A stretch of DNA of 64,000 bases, taken from NCBI RefSeq assembly GCF_029688845.1, contig NZ_JARUKW010000009.1, positions 1 through 64,000 of the forward strand, given 5' to 3'. The notes below the pieces were generated by a model that was not told the origin of the DNA, did not search any database, and saw only the letters and a list, made by a program, of their open reading frames with translations. Origin of the DNA: Natronococcus sp. A-GB1 (lineage in GTDB: Archaea; Halobacteriota; Halobacteria; Halobacteriales; Natrialbaceae). The translations under genes and the position numbers were made by a program. Positions 1-8,492 of this stretch are shown in pieces; positions within the stretch are counted from its first letter, which is position 1, and every line of letters starts with the position of its first letter.

Positions 1-1
1 A

Positions 2-55
2 GTCGACTACACTGACGACAAGCACGACGACGTGAAGAACAGCTACTACTGCTAA
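2..55 (+). CDS. 3' end of an unidentified gene cut by the window edge
   Basis: An open frame enters from the left edge and stops with TAA at 53-55, giving 17 residues that end in Asn-Ser-Tyr-Tyr-Cys. Sixteen of the 17 codons end in G or C, which is how real genes in this DNA behave, so I take it as a true C-terminus. The fragment is too short to name. It points towards, and is convergent with, the minus-strand genes that follow. Nothing else recognisable lies between here and position 211. Confidence 0.45.
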   Translation, partial: VDYTDDKHDDVKNSYYC

Positions 56-211
56 CCGCTGGTAGCACCTCGAGACCGCCGCTATTCTTTGCGGAGACTC
101 GTTCGACGAGAGACGTCTCGAGCAACGGATCGACGTTCGCTCACTGCTTCGCTATCGACGCCGGCAGATCGGGTCGCGAAACGGTCCGTTCGGTCCCGAG
201 TTTGTGAGCGT

Positions 212-559
212 TCACTCGTCGACGGCGGTTGTCGGATCCGGATACGCCTCGAGGTCGGTGATCGTTTCATCGAGACATCCCCGATCGGTTTCGTAGTAGT
301 GGCGGCGTTGAATCCACTCGAGCCGACGGTTGTACCTGATTTCGACCCGTTCCCAGACGTCCCCATCGCCGTCAGGAGCCGAGCGGATCGAGACGGTCTC
401 GAACGCCCGGAGCTCGTAGTCGCCGTCGGCGTACCCGGTCAGCTCGAGGGTCGTTCGGGCGGGCTCGAGCTCGGTGGCGGCATGCTCGAGTAGTCGGGAA
501 GCTAACTGGTCGAGGTCTGTGAGACGCGGCGGTCCGGGCTCAGGTTCGGGTTCGGGCAT
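212..559 (-). CDS. small acidic protein of unknown function, downstream of aor
   Basis: 115 residues starting with a Pro-Glu repeat (MPEPEPEPG), then a helix-rich segment and a mixed alpha/beta part with many Arg and Glu. There is no signal peptide, membrane span or Cys motif. It begins 44 nt after the stop of the aldehyde ferredoxin oxidoreductase gene on the same strand, so the two are probably cotranscribed. ATG at 559 is preferred to one five codons upstream because the conserved-looking acidic start begins there. I do not recognise the family; a role as an accessory of the oxidoreductase is only suggested by position. Confidence 0.65.
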   Translation of the reverse strand: MPEPEPEPGPPRLTDLDQLASRLLEHAATELEPARTTLELTGYADGDYELRAFETVSIRSAPDGDGDVWERVEIRYNRRLEWIQRRHYYETDRGCLDETITDLEAYPDPTTAVDE

Positions 560-603
560 CGATACGATCACCACCGCAAAAAATCACTGCACGCGAGCCG
601 GTC

Positions 604-2547
604 TCAGTCGTCGCTCGGTGCCGCACCGGCACTGTCGCCGGCGCTGACGCCGGTTCCGGGACCGATATCGATCTCGAGCTCCTCGAGTTTCTCGTCGGGG
701 ACGACGCCGTCGACCCAGCCGCGGTGCTCGTAATACTCCTCTTTCATCTCCTCGAGCTCGCAGTACTCGCCCTCGCTTGCGCCCTGGCCGGGCGTGCCGC
801 CCTCCTCGAGGAAGACCTCTGGCAGGGAGTCGTCGTCGCCGTCGAAGCCGACCAGGTTGTTGTAGTACCGCTCAAGGTTGTAGATGCGCTCGCCGGTCTC
901 CATCAGCTCGTCCTCGGTGACGTCGAAGCCGGTCATCCCGTTGTACTGGGAGACGTACTCCTCGATCCCCTCGGCGAAGGCGTTGAACTTGCAGATGTCG
1001 AACGAGTCAGAGATGGCGTGAAGGTCCTGAAACTCGGCGGTGAGTTCGCCCTTGCCCTCGTACTCGTAAGGATCGACCTTCTCGGGGATGCCCAGAATCT
1101 CGGCGGCAGGGGTGTAGCCGCGCAGGTGGCAGGCGCCGCGGTTCGAGGTGGCGTAGCCGATCCCCATTCCCTTCATGCAGCGGGGGTCGTAGGCCGCGAT
1201 GGCCTGGCCCTTGACGTCGAGGCGGCAGTCGTGGGCGTCGATCGCGTCGGCGAACCGCTCCTGGCCCTCCGCGAGCAGGTCCGGAAGCTCGCCGTCGCGG
1301 TTGGCGATGCGCTCGATCATCTCGATCATCTCGTCGGCGTCGCCCCACTCCATTCCCTCGTCGACGTCGTCGAGCTTGCCCTCTTCGGTGGCGTCCATCG
1401 CCATCGCCATGATGTTGCCCGCCTCGATCGTGTCGATCCCCATGTCGTTACAGCGGTCGATCATCACCGCGATCTTGTCGCGGTCGTCGTTCAGCGAGTT
1501 CGTGCCGAGCGCCCAGGCGGACTCGTACTCGAACGACTCCATTCGGACGTTCATCTCCTCGCCTTTGTGCATCACGTCGACCTCGACTTCCTTCTTGCAG
1601 GCGACGGGACAGGAGTGACAGGTCGGCTCGTCGACGAGAATGTTCTCGCGGACGTTCTCCCCGCTGATGCGCTCGGCGTCGAGGACGTTCTCGCCGCCCT
1701 GTTCGGCGTCGTTGTAGGAGATCGCCGAGGTGTACCGACCGTTCTTGGTCGGGTGGCCGTCCATCTCCTCGGTGATGTTCATCAGGACGTTGGTGCCGTA
1801 CATCGAGAGCCCGCCCTCGTTGGGCGCGGTGACGTCGGACTCGGTAATCGCCTGCATCGCCTGCTGGTGGCCCTCCTTGAACGTCTCCGGGTCGGCGGGC
1901 TGGGGCATCTTCGTGTTGGACTTGATAACCACCGCCTTGAGGTTCTTCGAACCGGCGACGCAGCCGGTGCCGCCCCGTCCGGAGGCCCGGTCGTCCTCGT
2001 TCATGATGCAGGCGTACCGAACCTGGTTCTCGCCGCCGTCGCCGATCGCCATGATCGAGAGGTTCTTACCGTACTGGCCGTCGACCTCCTCTTCGATCGT
2101 GTCGCGGGTCTCGTGGACGCCCTTCCCCCAGAGGTGGGAGGCGTCCCGAAGCTCGACCTCGCCGTCCTCGACGAAGGCGTAGACCGGCTCGTCGGCCTCA
2201 CCCTCGAACAGCAGGCCGTCGAACCCGGCCCACTTCAATCGGGCACCCGACCAGCCACCGTGGTGACTGTCGGTGACCGTTCCGGTCAGCGGCGACTTCG
2301 TACAGATGGCGATCCGACCGCTCATCGTCACCTGCGTTCCCGACAGCGGGCCGTTCATGAACGCCAGCAGGTTGTCCGGCCCGAGCGGGTCGACGTCCGC
2401 TCCCTGTTCGAAAACGTACTTTACCCCCAGTCCGCGCGCACCGATATACTTCCGCGCGTCCTCCTCGTCGATCCCCTCGTAGTTTACCTCGCCCTCGCTG
2501 AGGTCGATGCGTGCGACGTTGTCTTGGAATCCGCCGATCTCGGTCAT
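604..2547 (-). CDS. aor: tungsten-containing aldehyde ferredoxin oxidoreductase
   Basis: 647 residues, the usual size of AOR-family proteins. The N-terminal domain (about 1-210) carries the tungstopterin-binding signature region with GPLSGT, SGRIAICTKSPLTGT and the GGTGCVAGSKNLKAV stretch near 192-206. A [4Fe-4S] site is visible as C310-x2-C313-x3-C317 with the distant fourth ligand at C519 (DICKFN). The family oxidises aldehydes to carboxylic acids with ferredoxin as acceptor, in the cytoplasm, using a bis-pterin tungsten cofactor. The C-terminal tail (about 605-647) is acidic and low-complexity, a halophilic extension. The substrate cannot be read from sequence. Transcribed with the small gene at 212-559. 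Confidence 0.95.
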   Translation of the reverse strand: MTEIGGFQDNVARIDLSEGEVNYEGIDEEDARKYIGARGLGVKYVFEQGADVDPLGPDNLLAFMNGPLSGTQVTMSGRIAICTKSPLTGTVTDSHHGGWSGARLKWAGFDGLLFEGEADEPVYAFVEDGEVELRDASHLWGKGVHETRDTIEEEVDGQYGKNLSIMAIGDGGENQVRYACIMNEDDRASGRGGTGCVAGSKNLKAVVIKSNTKMPQPADPETFKEGHQQAMQAITESDVTAPNEGGLSMYGTNVLMNITEEMDGHPTKNGRYTSAISYNDAEQGGENVLDAERISGENVRENILVDEPTCHSCPVACKKEVEVDVMHKGEEMNVRMESFEYESAWALGTNSLNDDRDKIAVMIDRCNDMGIDTIEAGNIMAMAMDATEEGKLDDVDEGMEWGDADEMIEMIERIANRDGELPDLLAEGQERFADAIDAHDCRLDVKGQAIAAYDPRCMKGMGIGYATSNRGACHLRGYTPAAEILGIPEKVDPYEYEGKGELTAEFQDLHAISDSFDICKFNAFAEGIEEYVSQYNGMTGFDVTEDELMETGERIYNLERYYNNLVGFDGDDDSLPEVFLEEGGTPGQGASEGEYCELEEMKEEYYEHRGWVDGVVPDEKLEELEIDIGPGTGVSAGDSAGAAPSDD

Positions 2548-2797
2548 TGTAATGTACGACTAGTGCATTCGTTCCGACCCGTGTTAGGTGTTGCCGTGTA
2601 GAGGTAACCAGTACCAGTTATACCAGCCACCCGTTGGCGGAATCGCTCCGGTCGCGGTCGGTCTCGGCTTCGATAGCGGTACCCGTCCGAAAACCGGCCG
2701 TGTCCGAACCGGTCGGGCGCGGTCGAGGGGCTCGAGGCTGGAACTCTGAGGAGACGTCTCTGGCGTACACTCGTCTCGAACACGGTCCGAACTCCGA

Positions 2798-3193
2798 CTA
2801 CTCGTTGAGGTGAGAACGGTATCCCTTCGGCTCGAACCCGCGCCGGCAGATCACGCGTTTCTGCCCCACAGTGATCGCACTGACCTGGTCGTCGTCTTCC
2901 ATCTGTTCGACGACCGCGCGCAGGTGTTCTTCCGACCAGTTGGTTTCCTCGAGGACCGTCGATTCGTCGACGCGCCCCCCGCGTTTGACGAGCAGGCGCA
3001 ACACCTTGTCGTCGTCGGGGAGCTGCCGATCGTCCGTGCCGTACTCGATCTGTTCGGCGTAGCTCAGTGTTTCGTTTCGCTGCTCCTCGGTGGGCTCCGT
3101 CTCCGTTTCGGCCCCGGTGTCGGCGTCGTCAGTGTCGGCTGACTCCTTTGACCAGAGCGACGAAAGCCGTGTCCAGAGTGTGTTAAATACCAT
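2798..3193 (-). CDS. winged-helix DNA-binding protein with acidic linker
   Basis: 131 residues. Residues 1-15 form a short hydrophobic helix, 16-45 an acidic low-complexity linker, and about 60-115 a winged helix: LLVKRGGRVDESTVLEET, then a recognition-helix-like WSEEHLRAVVEQMED, then the wing VSAITVGQKRVICRRG. The C-terminal Cys-Arg-Arg-Gly-Phe resembles haloarchaeal HTH proteins of unknown target. It is preceded by a good Shine-Dalgarno and a TATA box, so it is expressed alone. It lies between the aldehyde oxidoreductase and surE with no clear functional link. Confidence 0.8.
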   Translation of the reverse strand: MVFNTLWTRLSSLWSKESADTDDADTGAETETEPTEEQRNETLSYAEQIEYGTDDRQLPDDDKVLRLLVKRGGRVDESTVLEETNWSEEHLRAVVEQMEDDDQVSAITVGQKRVICRRGFEPKGYRSHLNE

Positions 3194-3200
3194 CTGTTGA

Positions 3201-3269
3201 TCTCCTCCGCTGTAAGTATCGCTGCTTGAGCGTCGGTCTACCTTGCACTTGTGTTCGGTCCGTTATATA
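3201..3269 (-). promoter_or_regulatory. promoter and Shine-Dalgarno of the winged-helix gene
   Basis: On the minus strand GGAGGAGA (plus 3201-3208) lies 7 nt before the ATG at 3193, an unusually strong Shine-Dalgarno for a region where most genes look leaderless. A TATA box TATATAA (plus 3263-3269) lies 70 nt upstream of the ATG, predicting a leader of about 45 nt. The rest of the 302-bp gap up to surE (3194-3495) shows no gene. Confidence 0.6.
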
Positions 3270-3495
3270 CTTGGTCTGCTGTCGAGTTCGGTTTGTGCTC
3301 ATGCGATCCCGGCCGAATAGCGACGGCCTTGCGAGGCGCAAGTCGACCGAACCGGTTCGCGAGGCCGACAGGATTCGTCGCCCCCGTGGTGGCGACGGCA
3401 GTACCGATCCGATCTACGCACCAGTTCGGGTTCCTGGCCCTATCGTACGAACAGGAGGACGGCGGAGAAAGAAACGGTTCCGGCTCGTGCCGAGT

Positions 3496-4302
3496 TTACC
3501 TGCTGGCCGCGGTGACCGTCTCGAGATAGGTTTCGGCCAGCGCCTCGAGTGCTTCGTGGTGGTTTGCCGAGTGCGGTGCCGTCAGCGGCGAGATGCTGAT
3601 CCGGCCCTCGGCGACGGCCCGTCGGTCCGTTCCCTCGGGATCCGGAATCGTCTCGGGGTCCATCGACTCCCAGATCCGGTCGGTGAGGTGGACGGCGTCG
3701 CCGTTTCGCTCGGCGTCCATCTCGTAGCGCTTCGACGGCCGCGTGATCTCGATCGGTGCGGGATCCGTATCTGGCAAGGGAACGTTGACGTTCAGGTACG
3801 CGGCGTGATCGAAGATCCCTGCCTCGAGAGCGTGTTCGGCGAGGTAGGTGGTGACACGGGTGGCCTCCTCGAAGTCGGCTGGCCCGACCTCGAGTTCGTC
3901 GAACGTGATGTCTCCCAGCGGGACGTACAGCGAGGTCGCGATCGCGGGCACGTCGAAGAAGGCCGCCTCGACGGCCGCGCTGATCGTCCCCGACCGTCCC
4001 AGGACGTACTCCCCGAGGTTCGCACCCTCGTTACAGCCGGCGACGACGAGGTCCGGTTCGGGACCGAGTTCGGCCAGGCCGGCGACGACGCAGTCGGCCG
4101 GCGTGCCCTCGACGGCGTAGCCGAGTTCGTGTTCCCGGACGTCGACCGCGTGGGAGATCGATCGGCCGCAGGCGCTCTGGTCGTTCGCGGGCGCCACGAC
4201 AGTGACGTTCGCGTGCTCGGCGAGGGCGTCGTGAAGCACCCGGATTCCCGTGCTGTCGATCCCGTCGTCGTTCGTCAACAGGATCTCGAGACTGTCGCTC
4301 AT
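3496..4302 (-). CDS. surE: 5'/3'-nucleotidase SurE
   Basis: 268 residues, normal for the family. The N-terminal ILLTNDDGIDSTGI contains the metal-binding NDDG at 11-14, followed by APANDQSACGRSIS with the conserved Ser near 43, then GCNEGANLG (89-97) and RSGTISAA (103-110), all SurE landmarks. It is a cytoplasmic metal-dependent phosphatase that removes phosphate from nucleoside monophosphates and other phosphoesters. It is in the same direction as the Rsm22/TyrA pair upstream, 47 nt from the end of the Rsm22-like gene, so it may share their transcript. Confidence 0.95.
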   Translation of the reverse strand: MSDSLEILLTNDDGIDSTGIRVLHDALAEHANVTVVAPANDQSACGRSISHAVDVREHELGYAVEGTPADCVVAGLAELGPEPDLVVAGCNEGANLGEYVLGRSGTISAAVEAAFFDVPAIATSLYVPLGDITFDELEVGPADFEEATRVTTYLAEHALEAGIFDHAAYLNVNVPLPDTDPAPIEITRPSKRYEMDAERNGDAVHLTDRIWESMDPETIPDPEGTDRRAVAEGRISISPLTAPHSANHHEALEALAETYLETVTAASR

Positions 4303-4349
4303 ATCGGGTTCTGGGACGGGGGTGCGAAAAGGGCTCCGGAAGGGGCGAG

Positions 4350-5816
4350 CTACCCGATCCGGTCGACGATCGTCTCCTCGTCGACGACCAGGTTGTAGGC
4401 CTCCTCGTCGTCGTTCCAGAGGACTAGAATCCCCTCGAAGGTGAGCACCTCGCCGTAGTCGGCCTCGAGCAGCGGGCGGTTGAGCGAACTCTCCCGGGTG
4501 AGGACGGCGTAGTGGTCGACGGCCTCGCTGCCGTCGCTGATCTTGAACAGCGGGTTCGCGTCCTTGCCCGAAAGCGAGCGACTGAGTTTCGCCGCGGCGA
4601 GGTCGACGCGGTTGGTGACGTGGCGCTCGGACTCGGCCATCTTCGCCCAGTCGCTGGTCGCGAGGTCGATTTCGATCCGGCGCGTCCCGTCCAGACGGAG
4701 CAACGAGTAGGAGAACTGGACGTCGACGTTGACGAACTCGCCGGGAGCGTGGTCGGCGTCGTCCTCGGGCGTCGCCTCGTCGAGCTGGCGCTGGAACGAC
4801 GGCACCGCCAGATCGGGCCGGACGTCGAACGACCAGCCGCGATCGGTCGGCGTCGCGCCGGGCCAGAGTCGAACGGTCGGGCCGTAGACGGTGACCTCGC
4901 GGGCCGACTTGTCGTTCGCACTCGAGGGGATAACGGTCGTTCCCTCGAGGGCGCGTTCGAGGTCGCGAAGCTCGATGCTCGTGTTCTTGTCCGCGGGCGC
5001 CATCCCGAGGAACGTCCCGTCCGATGCGAGGGCCTCGAGCACCGAGCGGGCGACCGCCTCGGCGTCCGCGAGTTCGCTCAGGACGTTGCAGGCGAGCACG
5101 AGGTCGAACCCCTCCCCGTCGCCGACCGACTCGAGGTCCACGTCCTCGACGGGGTCGCGGTGGATCGTCGGGTGGACGTTCCGCCCGGTCTCCTCGAGCA
5201 GCGGGCCGAGGACGTCGGCGGCCGCGCTGGGTTCGATCGCGTGGTAGTCGACGACGGCGTCGTCGGGGAGGTAGTCACAGAGCCCGAGGGCGGGGCCGCC
5301 GACGCCGGCGCCGATGTCGAGGACGCGAAGCTCCCGGCCCAGCAGTCCCCGCTCGGCCAGATCGTCGAGCGCGTACTGCACCGCCGCGTAGTAGCCGGGC
5401 AGGTGGTAGATCGCGTAGCCTGCCGCGACGTCGTCGTCGTACTCGACGGGCCGGCCCTCGAGGTAGCGGGATTTGAACCGCCGGATCGTCGACCGCAGAA
5501 GCTGGCCTGTCCCGTCGCGGTGCCAGTCGACGCCGTAGCGATCGACAAGCAGGTCCTCGAGGCGCTCCCCGTAGCGGTCGGGAAAGCGTTCGACGGGGCC
5601 GCGGCGCGGGCTCACGGGCTCGTCTCCGACCGGGACGAAGGTACCGTCCTCGCGCTCGAGCAGGCCAAGCGAGACGGCGTCCTCCCGGAGGTGCTGGCGG
5701 ACGACCGCGGGATGGGGACTGCCCTCGACGTAGTCACAGATCTCCTCGGGATCGATCGGCCGGACGTTGCGCAGGTACTTCGCGTTCGAACGGATCGCCT
5801 CTCGTTGGTCGGTCAT
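4350..5816 (-). CDS. Rsm22-like small ribosomal subunit methyltransferase family protein
   Basis: 488 residues. An N-terminal helical region (1-90), then a Rossmann methyltransferase domain with motif I VLDIGAGVGGPALGL near 155-168 and LACNVLSEL in the motif IV position, and a C-terminal beta-rich region (about 400-488). Length and layout match the Rsm22/METTL17 family, whose members associate with the small ribosomal subunit. The start is the ATG at 5816, which overlaps the stop of tyrA as ATGA, so the two are translationally coupled. The frame stays open further upstream, but that part is the antisense shadow of tyrA. Family assignment is from layout and memory, not a search. Confidence 0.8.
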   Translation of the reverse strand: MTDQREAIRSNAKYLRNVRPIDPEEICDYVEGSPHPAVVRQHLREDAVSLGLLEREDGTFVPVGDEPVSPRRGPVERFPDRYGERLEDLLVDRYGVDWHRDGTGQLLRSTIRRFKSRYLEGRPVEYDDDVAAGYAIYHLPGYYAAVQYALDDLAERGLLGRELRVLDIGAGVGGPALGLCDYLPDDAVVDYHAIEPSAAADVLGPLLEETGRNVHPTIHRDPVEDVDLESVGDGEGFDLVLACNVLSELADAEAVARSVLEALASDGTFLGMAPADKNTSIELRDLERALEGTTVIPSSANDKSAREVTVYGPTVRLWPGATPTDRGWSFDVRPDLAVPSFQRQLDEATPEDDADHAPGEFVNVDVQFSYSLLRLDGTRRIEIDLATSDWAKMAESERHVTNRVDLAAAKLSRSLSGKDANPLFKISDGSEAVDHYAVLTRESSLNRPLLEADYGEVLTFEGILVLWNDDEEAYNLVVDEETIVDRIG

Positions 5817-6565
5817 TCGTGATCTCCCTCCTCGTGTAGCTTCCGCGCCGCCTCCGCGTACAGGGCCTCGAACTCGTCGTGGTTGGCGTCGGCGAGCGCT
5901 CCGGCGGCGTCGGCGACCGCCTCGGCCCCGTCGAAGGTCTCCTGAATGTCGGCGTAGACTCGCGGCGTTCCCGCCGTCACTCGCGTCGCGAGCGCCCGTA
6001 GCTCCTCGTAGATCGGCGTCTCGAATCCCTCGGGGACGTCCTCGGCCGCCAGGGCGAACGCGAGGATGGCGGCGTGAGTCGCCGACTGAACCGTCTCCAT
6101 CGCCTCGTCGTGTTCTTCGGGGGTCGTCTCGACGAGGTCGTTGCCCCGCCCCTCGAGGGCCTCGAGCACCGCCGCGGTCGTCGGTCCCGCGTTCTCGCGG
6201 ACGACCGCGATTGAGCCCGGCGCCCGCTCGGGGGCAAAGAGCGGGTGGAGGCTCGCGCGCTCGAGATCGGGGGCGTGTCGAGCCATCGCCGCGAGCGGGT
6301 CGGTCATCGCCCCCGAGACGTCGACCATCGCTTCGCCCGCCCTCGGGGCGTGAGCGGCGATCGCCTCGTCGGCGTGGGAGAGGGGGACCGCGATACAGAC
6401 GACGTCGTAGGTATCCTCGCCCTCGAGGGAATCGGTCTCGCCCCCGACGGCGTCCGCAGCCGCGACCGCAGCCGCCGGATCGACGTCGGCGAAGGTGACC
6501 TCGGCGTCGACGGCGTCGCCGAACCACGTCCCCATGGCCCCCGCACCGACGATCAGTACGTCCAT
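5813..6565 (-). CDS. tyrA: prephenate/arogenate dehydrogenase (short haloarchaeal TyrA)
   Basis: 250 residues. The N-terminus MDVLIVGAGAMGTWFG has the NAD(P)-binding GAGAMG at 7-12, an acidic residue at the end of beta-2 (FADVD), and SLHPLFAPE, the conserved prephenate dehydrogenase segment. The C-terminal helical domain is short, as in other haloarchaeal TyrA proteins. It catalyses the oxidative decarboxylation of prephenate (or arogenate) in tyrosine synthesis; aroC and aroA occur elsewhere in this window but are not linked. The start at 6565 is chosen because the Rossmann strand begins there. Overlaps the next gene by 4 nt (ATGA). Confidence 0.9.
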   Translation of the reverse strand: MDVLIVGAGAMGTWFGDAVDAEVTFADVDPAAAVAAADAVGGETDSLEGEDTYDVVCIAVPLSHADEAIAAHAPRAGEAMVDVSGAMTDPLAAMARHAPDLERASLHPLFAPERAPGSIAVVRENAGPTTAAVLEALEGRGNDLVETTPEEHDEAMETVQSATHAAILAFALAAEDVPEGFETPIYEELRALATRVTAGTPRVYADIQETFDGAEAVADAAGALADANHDEFEALYAEAARKLHEEGDHE

Positions 6566-6667
6566 TGGGGTGATGTACCCGACGGCGTCGCAAAAGGCGT
6601 TCGATCGGTCGTCCGATCCCGCAAGCACGAGGCCTATCGTCGCGAGTCGAGAAGCTCGACGTATCCG

Positions 6668-6907
6668 ATGACCGAGGACTCACAGTTACCCCTCGAGCGC
6701 AGAGACGCGATGAAAATTACCGGCCTGGCGGCGGTCGGATCGCTGACCGCGCTGGCCGGCTGTAGCGACGACGACGGCGAGGACGACGACCAGATCGACC
6801 ACCCGGACGAGGCGAACGACTCCAACGGTGGCGGCGGGAGCCCGGTCGACGAGGAGAACGAGACCGGCGGCAGCCCCGACGAACGGGACGACGAAGATAG
6901 GAGTTAA
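6668..6907 (+). CDS. small Tat-type lipoprotein, acidic
   Basis: 79 residues: RR at 11-12, hydrophobic KITGLAAVGSLTALAGC with the lipobox Cys near 32, then an almost pure Asp/Glu/Gly/Ser tail of about 47 residues. The twin Arg followed by a lipobox is the haloarchaeal Tat-lipoprotein pattern, so the mature acidic tail should be anchored outside the membrane. There is no folded domain to assign. ATG at 6668 is the only start placing the twin arginines near the N-terminus. Transcribed divergently from tyrA across about 100 bp. Confidence 0.75.
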   Translation: MTEDSQLPLERRDAMKITGLAAVGSLTALAGCSDDDGEDDDQIDHPDEANDSNGGGGSPVDEENETGGSPDERDDEDRS

Positions 6908-6958
6908 CGCTGGCCGTCTACGACCGCGTTCGTCCGCCTCGATGGATCGTTCAACGAG

Positions 6959-6968
6959 CATATAAATA
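6959..6968 (+). promoter_or_regulatory. TATA box upstream of the 69-aa membrane protein
   Basis: CATATAAATA is a near-ideal archaeal TATA element. It lies 55-60 nt before the ATG at 7023, predicting a short untranslated leader of roughly 30 nt. Confidence 0.55.
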
Positions 6969-7022
6969 CCGTCTGCGACAGACGGCACTATCGGTATCCA
7001 CCTCGAACGATCAGTGACGGTG

Positions 7023-7232
7023 ATGCCTGATATTGGAAGCCCGTTCGGCGTGGACCTGGCGACGACGATCTTCGGCGCGGGACTGTCGCTGGTCGTCTCG
7101 GCCGGGGCGATGACCTACGAGGATCAGATCACCGGCTGGACGTCGGCGGAGATGATCGGCGCCACGGGCCTGGGGCTCGTGGCGGTCGGGGCGGTGCTGG
7201 GGATCGTGCTGGTGCTCATCGGCCTCAGGTAG
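7023..7232 (+). CDS. small two-span membrane protein
   Basis: 69 residues with two hydrophobic helices, about 13-30 (TIFGAGLSLVVSAGAM) and 44-67 (a Gly/Val/Leu run ending in Ile-Gly-Leu-Arg), joined by a short polar loop. No known motif. ATG 7023 is preferred to an in-frame GTG at 7014. Likely a monocistronic inner-membrane protein of unknown role. Confidence 0.65.
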   Translation: MPDIGSPFGVDLATTIFGAGLSLVVSAGAMTYEDQITGWTSAEMIGATGLGLVAVGAVLGIVLVLIGLR

Positions 7233-7242
7233 GCCCGTACGG

Positions 7243-7593
7243 TCACCGACCGTCGTTCCGGGCCGATCGAACCGTCTCCTCTCGAGCCCGGAGCAGCCTC
7301 CAGGCGGCGCGGGTCGCCTCGTTCGTGCGGATTCTTCCACTTTCCGGATCGTACTCGATCACGCCCAGGTCCGCCATCTTCGGCAGGTGCCAGTGGTAGA
7401 GCGCGACCTCGAGCCTGGTTCGCTCCGCCGGCCGGCCGTCGTTCTCGGTTCCGACGAGTTCCGCGGCGACGGCCTCGAGTGTCGTTTCGGATCGCGTCCG
7501 GAGCACGCGAAGGAGCCGCCGCCGAGTCCAGTGAGCGCAGACGTCGTGAATCCCGTCGACCGCGTCGGACGCGTCGTGGCTGGGGGATATCAT
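7243..7593 (-). CDS. HTH protein of the DUF7344-like haloarchaeal group
   Basis: 116 residues. RRRLLRVLRTRSETTLEAVAAEL followed by LEVALYHWHLPKMADLGVIEYDPESGRIR is the characteristic order of this haloarchaeal winged-helix group: the recognition helix ends in HLPKMADLG and the wing reads VIEYDPES. These proteins are small putative transcription regulators. A minus-strand TATA box at 7647-7655 drives it. It is next to, and on the same strand as, a Bat-type regulator but has its own promoter. Confidence 0.8.
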   Translation of the reverse strand: MISPSHDASDAVDGIHDVCAHWTRRRLLRVLRTRSETTLEAVAAELVGTENDGRPAERTRLEVALYHWHLPKMADLGVIEYDPESGRIRTNEATRAAWRLLRAREETVRSARNDGR

Positions 7594-7646
7594 ACCCCCG
7601 TTTAGACCCTCGTCTCTCTTCGAACGTTGGGCGGTTACGACAACCA

Positions 7647-7655
7647 GTTTATAAC
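7647..7655 (-). promoter_or_regulatory. TATA box of the DUF7344-like HTH gene
   Basis: Minus strand GTTATAAAC, 54-62 nt before the ATG at 7593. The same bases read GTTTATAAC on the plus strand, so orientation is set only by the gene downstream. Confidence 0.5.
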
Positions 7656-7673
7656 GGAATCCGTTCGGACCGC

Positions 7674-8330
7674 TCACTCCGATCGAGGGAAGGGAAGAGC
7701 TGCTCGGAGCACCGCGTTGGCGCCACGGCGGACGCGCTCGGAGGCGGCCTGCTGGGAGATCCCCAGTTCGTCGGCGATCGCGGTGAGGTCGGTCTCCCGT
7801 GGCACCTCGAAGTAGCCCCGCTGGACGGCGAGGACGATCGCCTCCCGCTGACCGGGTGTGAGCTCGAAGCGCCGTCCCGCCCGTGAGGCTTCCGCGAGCG
7901 GATGGACCCGGCCGACGCGGATCGAGATCGATCGATCGGAACAGTACTCGGAGAACCGCTCGACCAGCTCGTTGCTCGGGAACCGGACCCGGAAGTACCA
8001 GCCCTCCTCTGCCGTCATCGCCTCGAGGACGACGGCCTCCGCCTCGGCGAGCCCGCCCAGGAGTCCGTCGGCGTCGCTCGACCACACCGCCCGGTACAGC
8101 GCGGTGCCGTCGATCCGATCGATCCGGGTGATACTCTCGATATCCGGCTCCGAGCCGACGTGGTGTTCGAACGGCTCGAACCCCTCTCCGGTCGCCCAGA
8201 AGTACGGGATAAACTGACCACCGACCGGCACGATTGCCTCGAGTTCGATCTCCATGCGCTCGACCGTCTCGAGCGCCGAGCCGAAGACGAACTCCTCGGT
8301 TGCGATGCTGAACTCCACGATAACGCTCAT
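7674..8330 (-). CDS. Bat-type HTH_10 transcriptional regulator
   Basis: 218 residues. The N-terminal two thirds form the alpha/beta sensor domain seen in bacterio-opsin activator-like proteins (VIVEFSIATEEFVFG start, ALYRAVW in the middle). Residues about 163-213 are the HTH_10 domain: LTPGQREAIVLAVQRGYFEVPRE, then LTAIADELGISQQAASERVRRG. Such proteins are one-component regulators of catabolic or stress genes in haloarchaea. The ligand is unknown. The start ATG 8330 has a TATA-like box 24 nt upstream, so the mRNA is probably leaderless. Confidence 0.9.
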   Translation of the reverse strand: MSVIVEFSIATEEFVFGSALETVERMEIELEAIVPVGGQFIPYFWATGEGFEPFEHHVGSEPDIESITRIDRIDGTALYRAVWSSDADGLLGGLAEAEAVVLEAMTAEEGWYFRVRFPSNELVERFSEYCSDRSISIRVGRVHPLAEASRAGRRFELTPGQREAIVLAVQRGYFEVPRETDLTAIADELGISQQAASERVRRGANAVLRAALPFPRSE

Positions 8331-8353
8331 GTGGTAGTCCTACGAGCGGCCGA

Positions 8354-8360
8354 GATATAC
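8354..8360 (-). promoter_or_regulatory. TATA-like box of the Bat-type regulator
   Basis: Minus strand GTATATC, about 24-30 nt before ATG 8330, at the right distance for a leaderless transcript. Confidence 0.5.
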
Positions 8361-8492
8361 GCTGTCTGCCGTCTCCTGCGGCTCCTGTGGCTTGGCGAAC
8401 AGCTATTTCGTATCGAGGGGGTCGTGGCCCGTCGTCACGAGAGCTGTCGGCGCGGGAAACATTCAACCTGGTCGCCATCGAACCGACGGGCA

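Noticed and set aside
724-2601. Long plus-strand open frame opposite aor
   Set aside because: It mirrors the third-position G/C bias of the real minus-strand gene and translates to Val/Leu/Arg-rich sequence without a fold.
5817-6683. N-terminal extension of the Rsm22-like gene through tyrA
   Set aside because: The extension is Arg/Gly/Asp-rich shadow sequence; the family N-terminus begins at the ATG overlapping the tyrA stop.
7023-7232. Possible holin or toxin because of two short helices
   Set aside because: No phage or toxin-antitoxin context; left as an unknown membrane protein.
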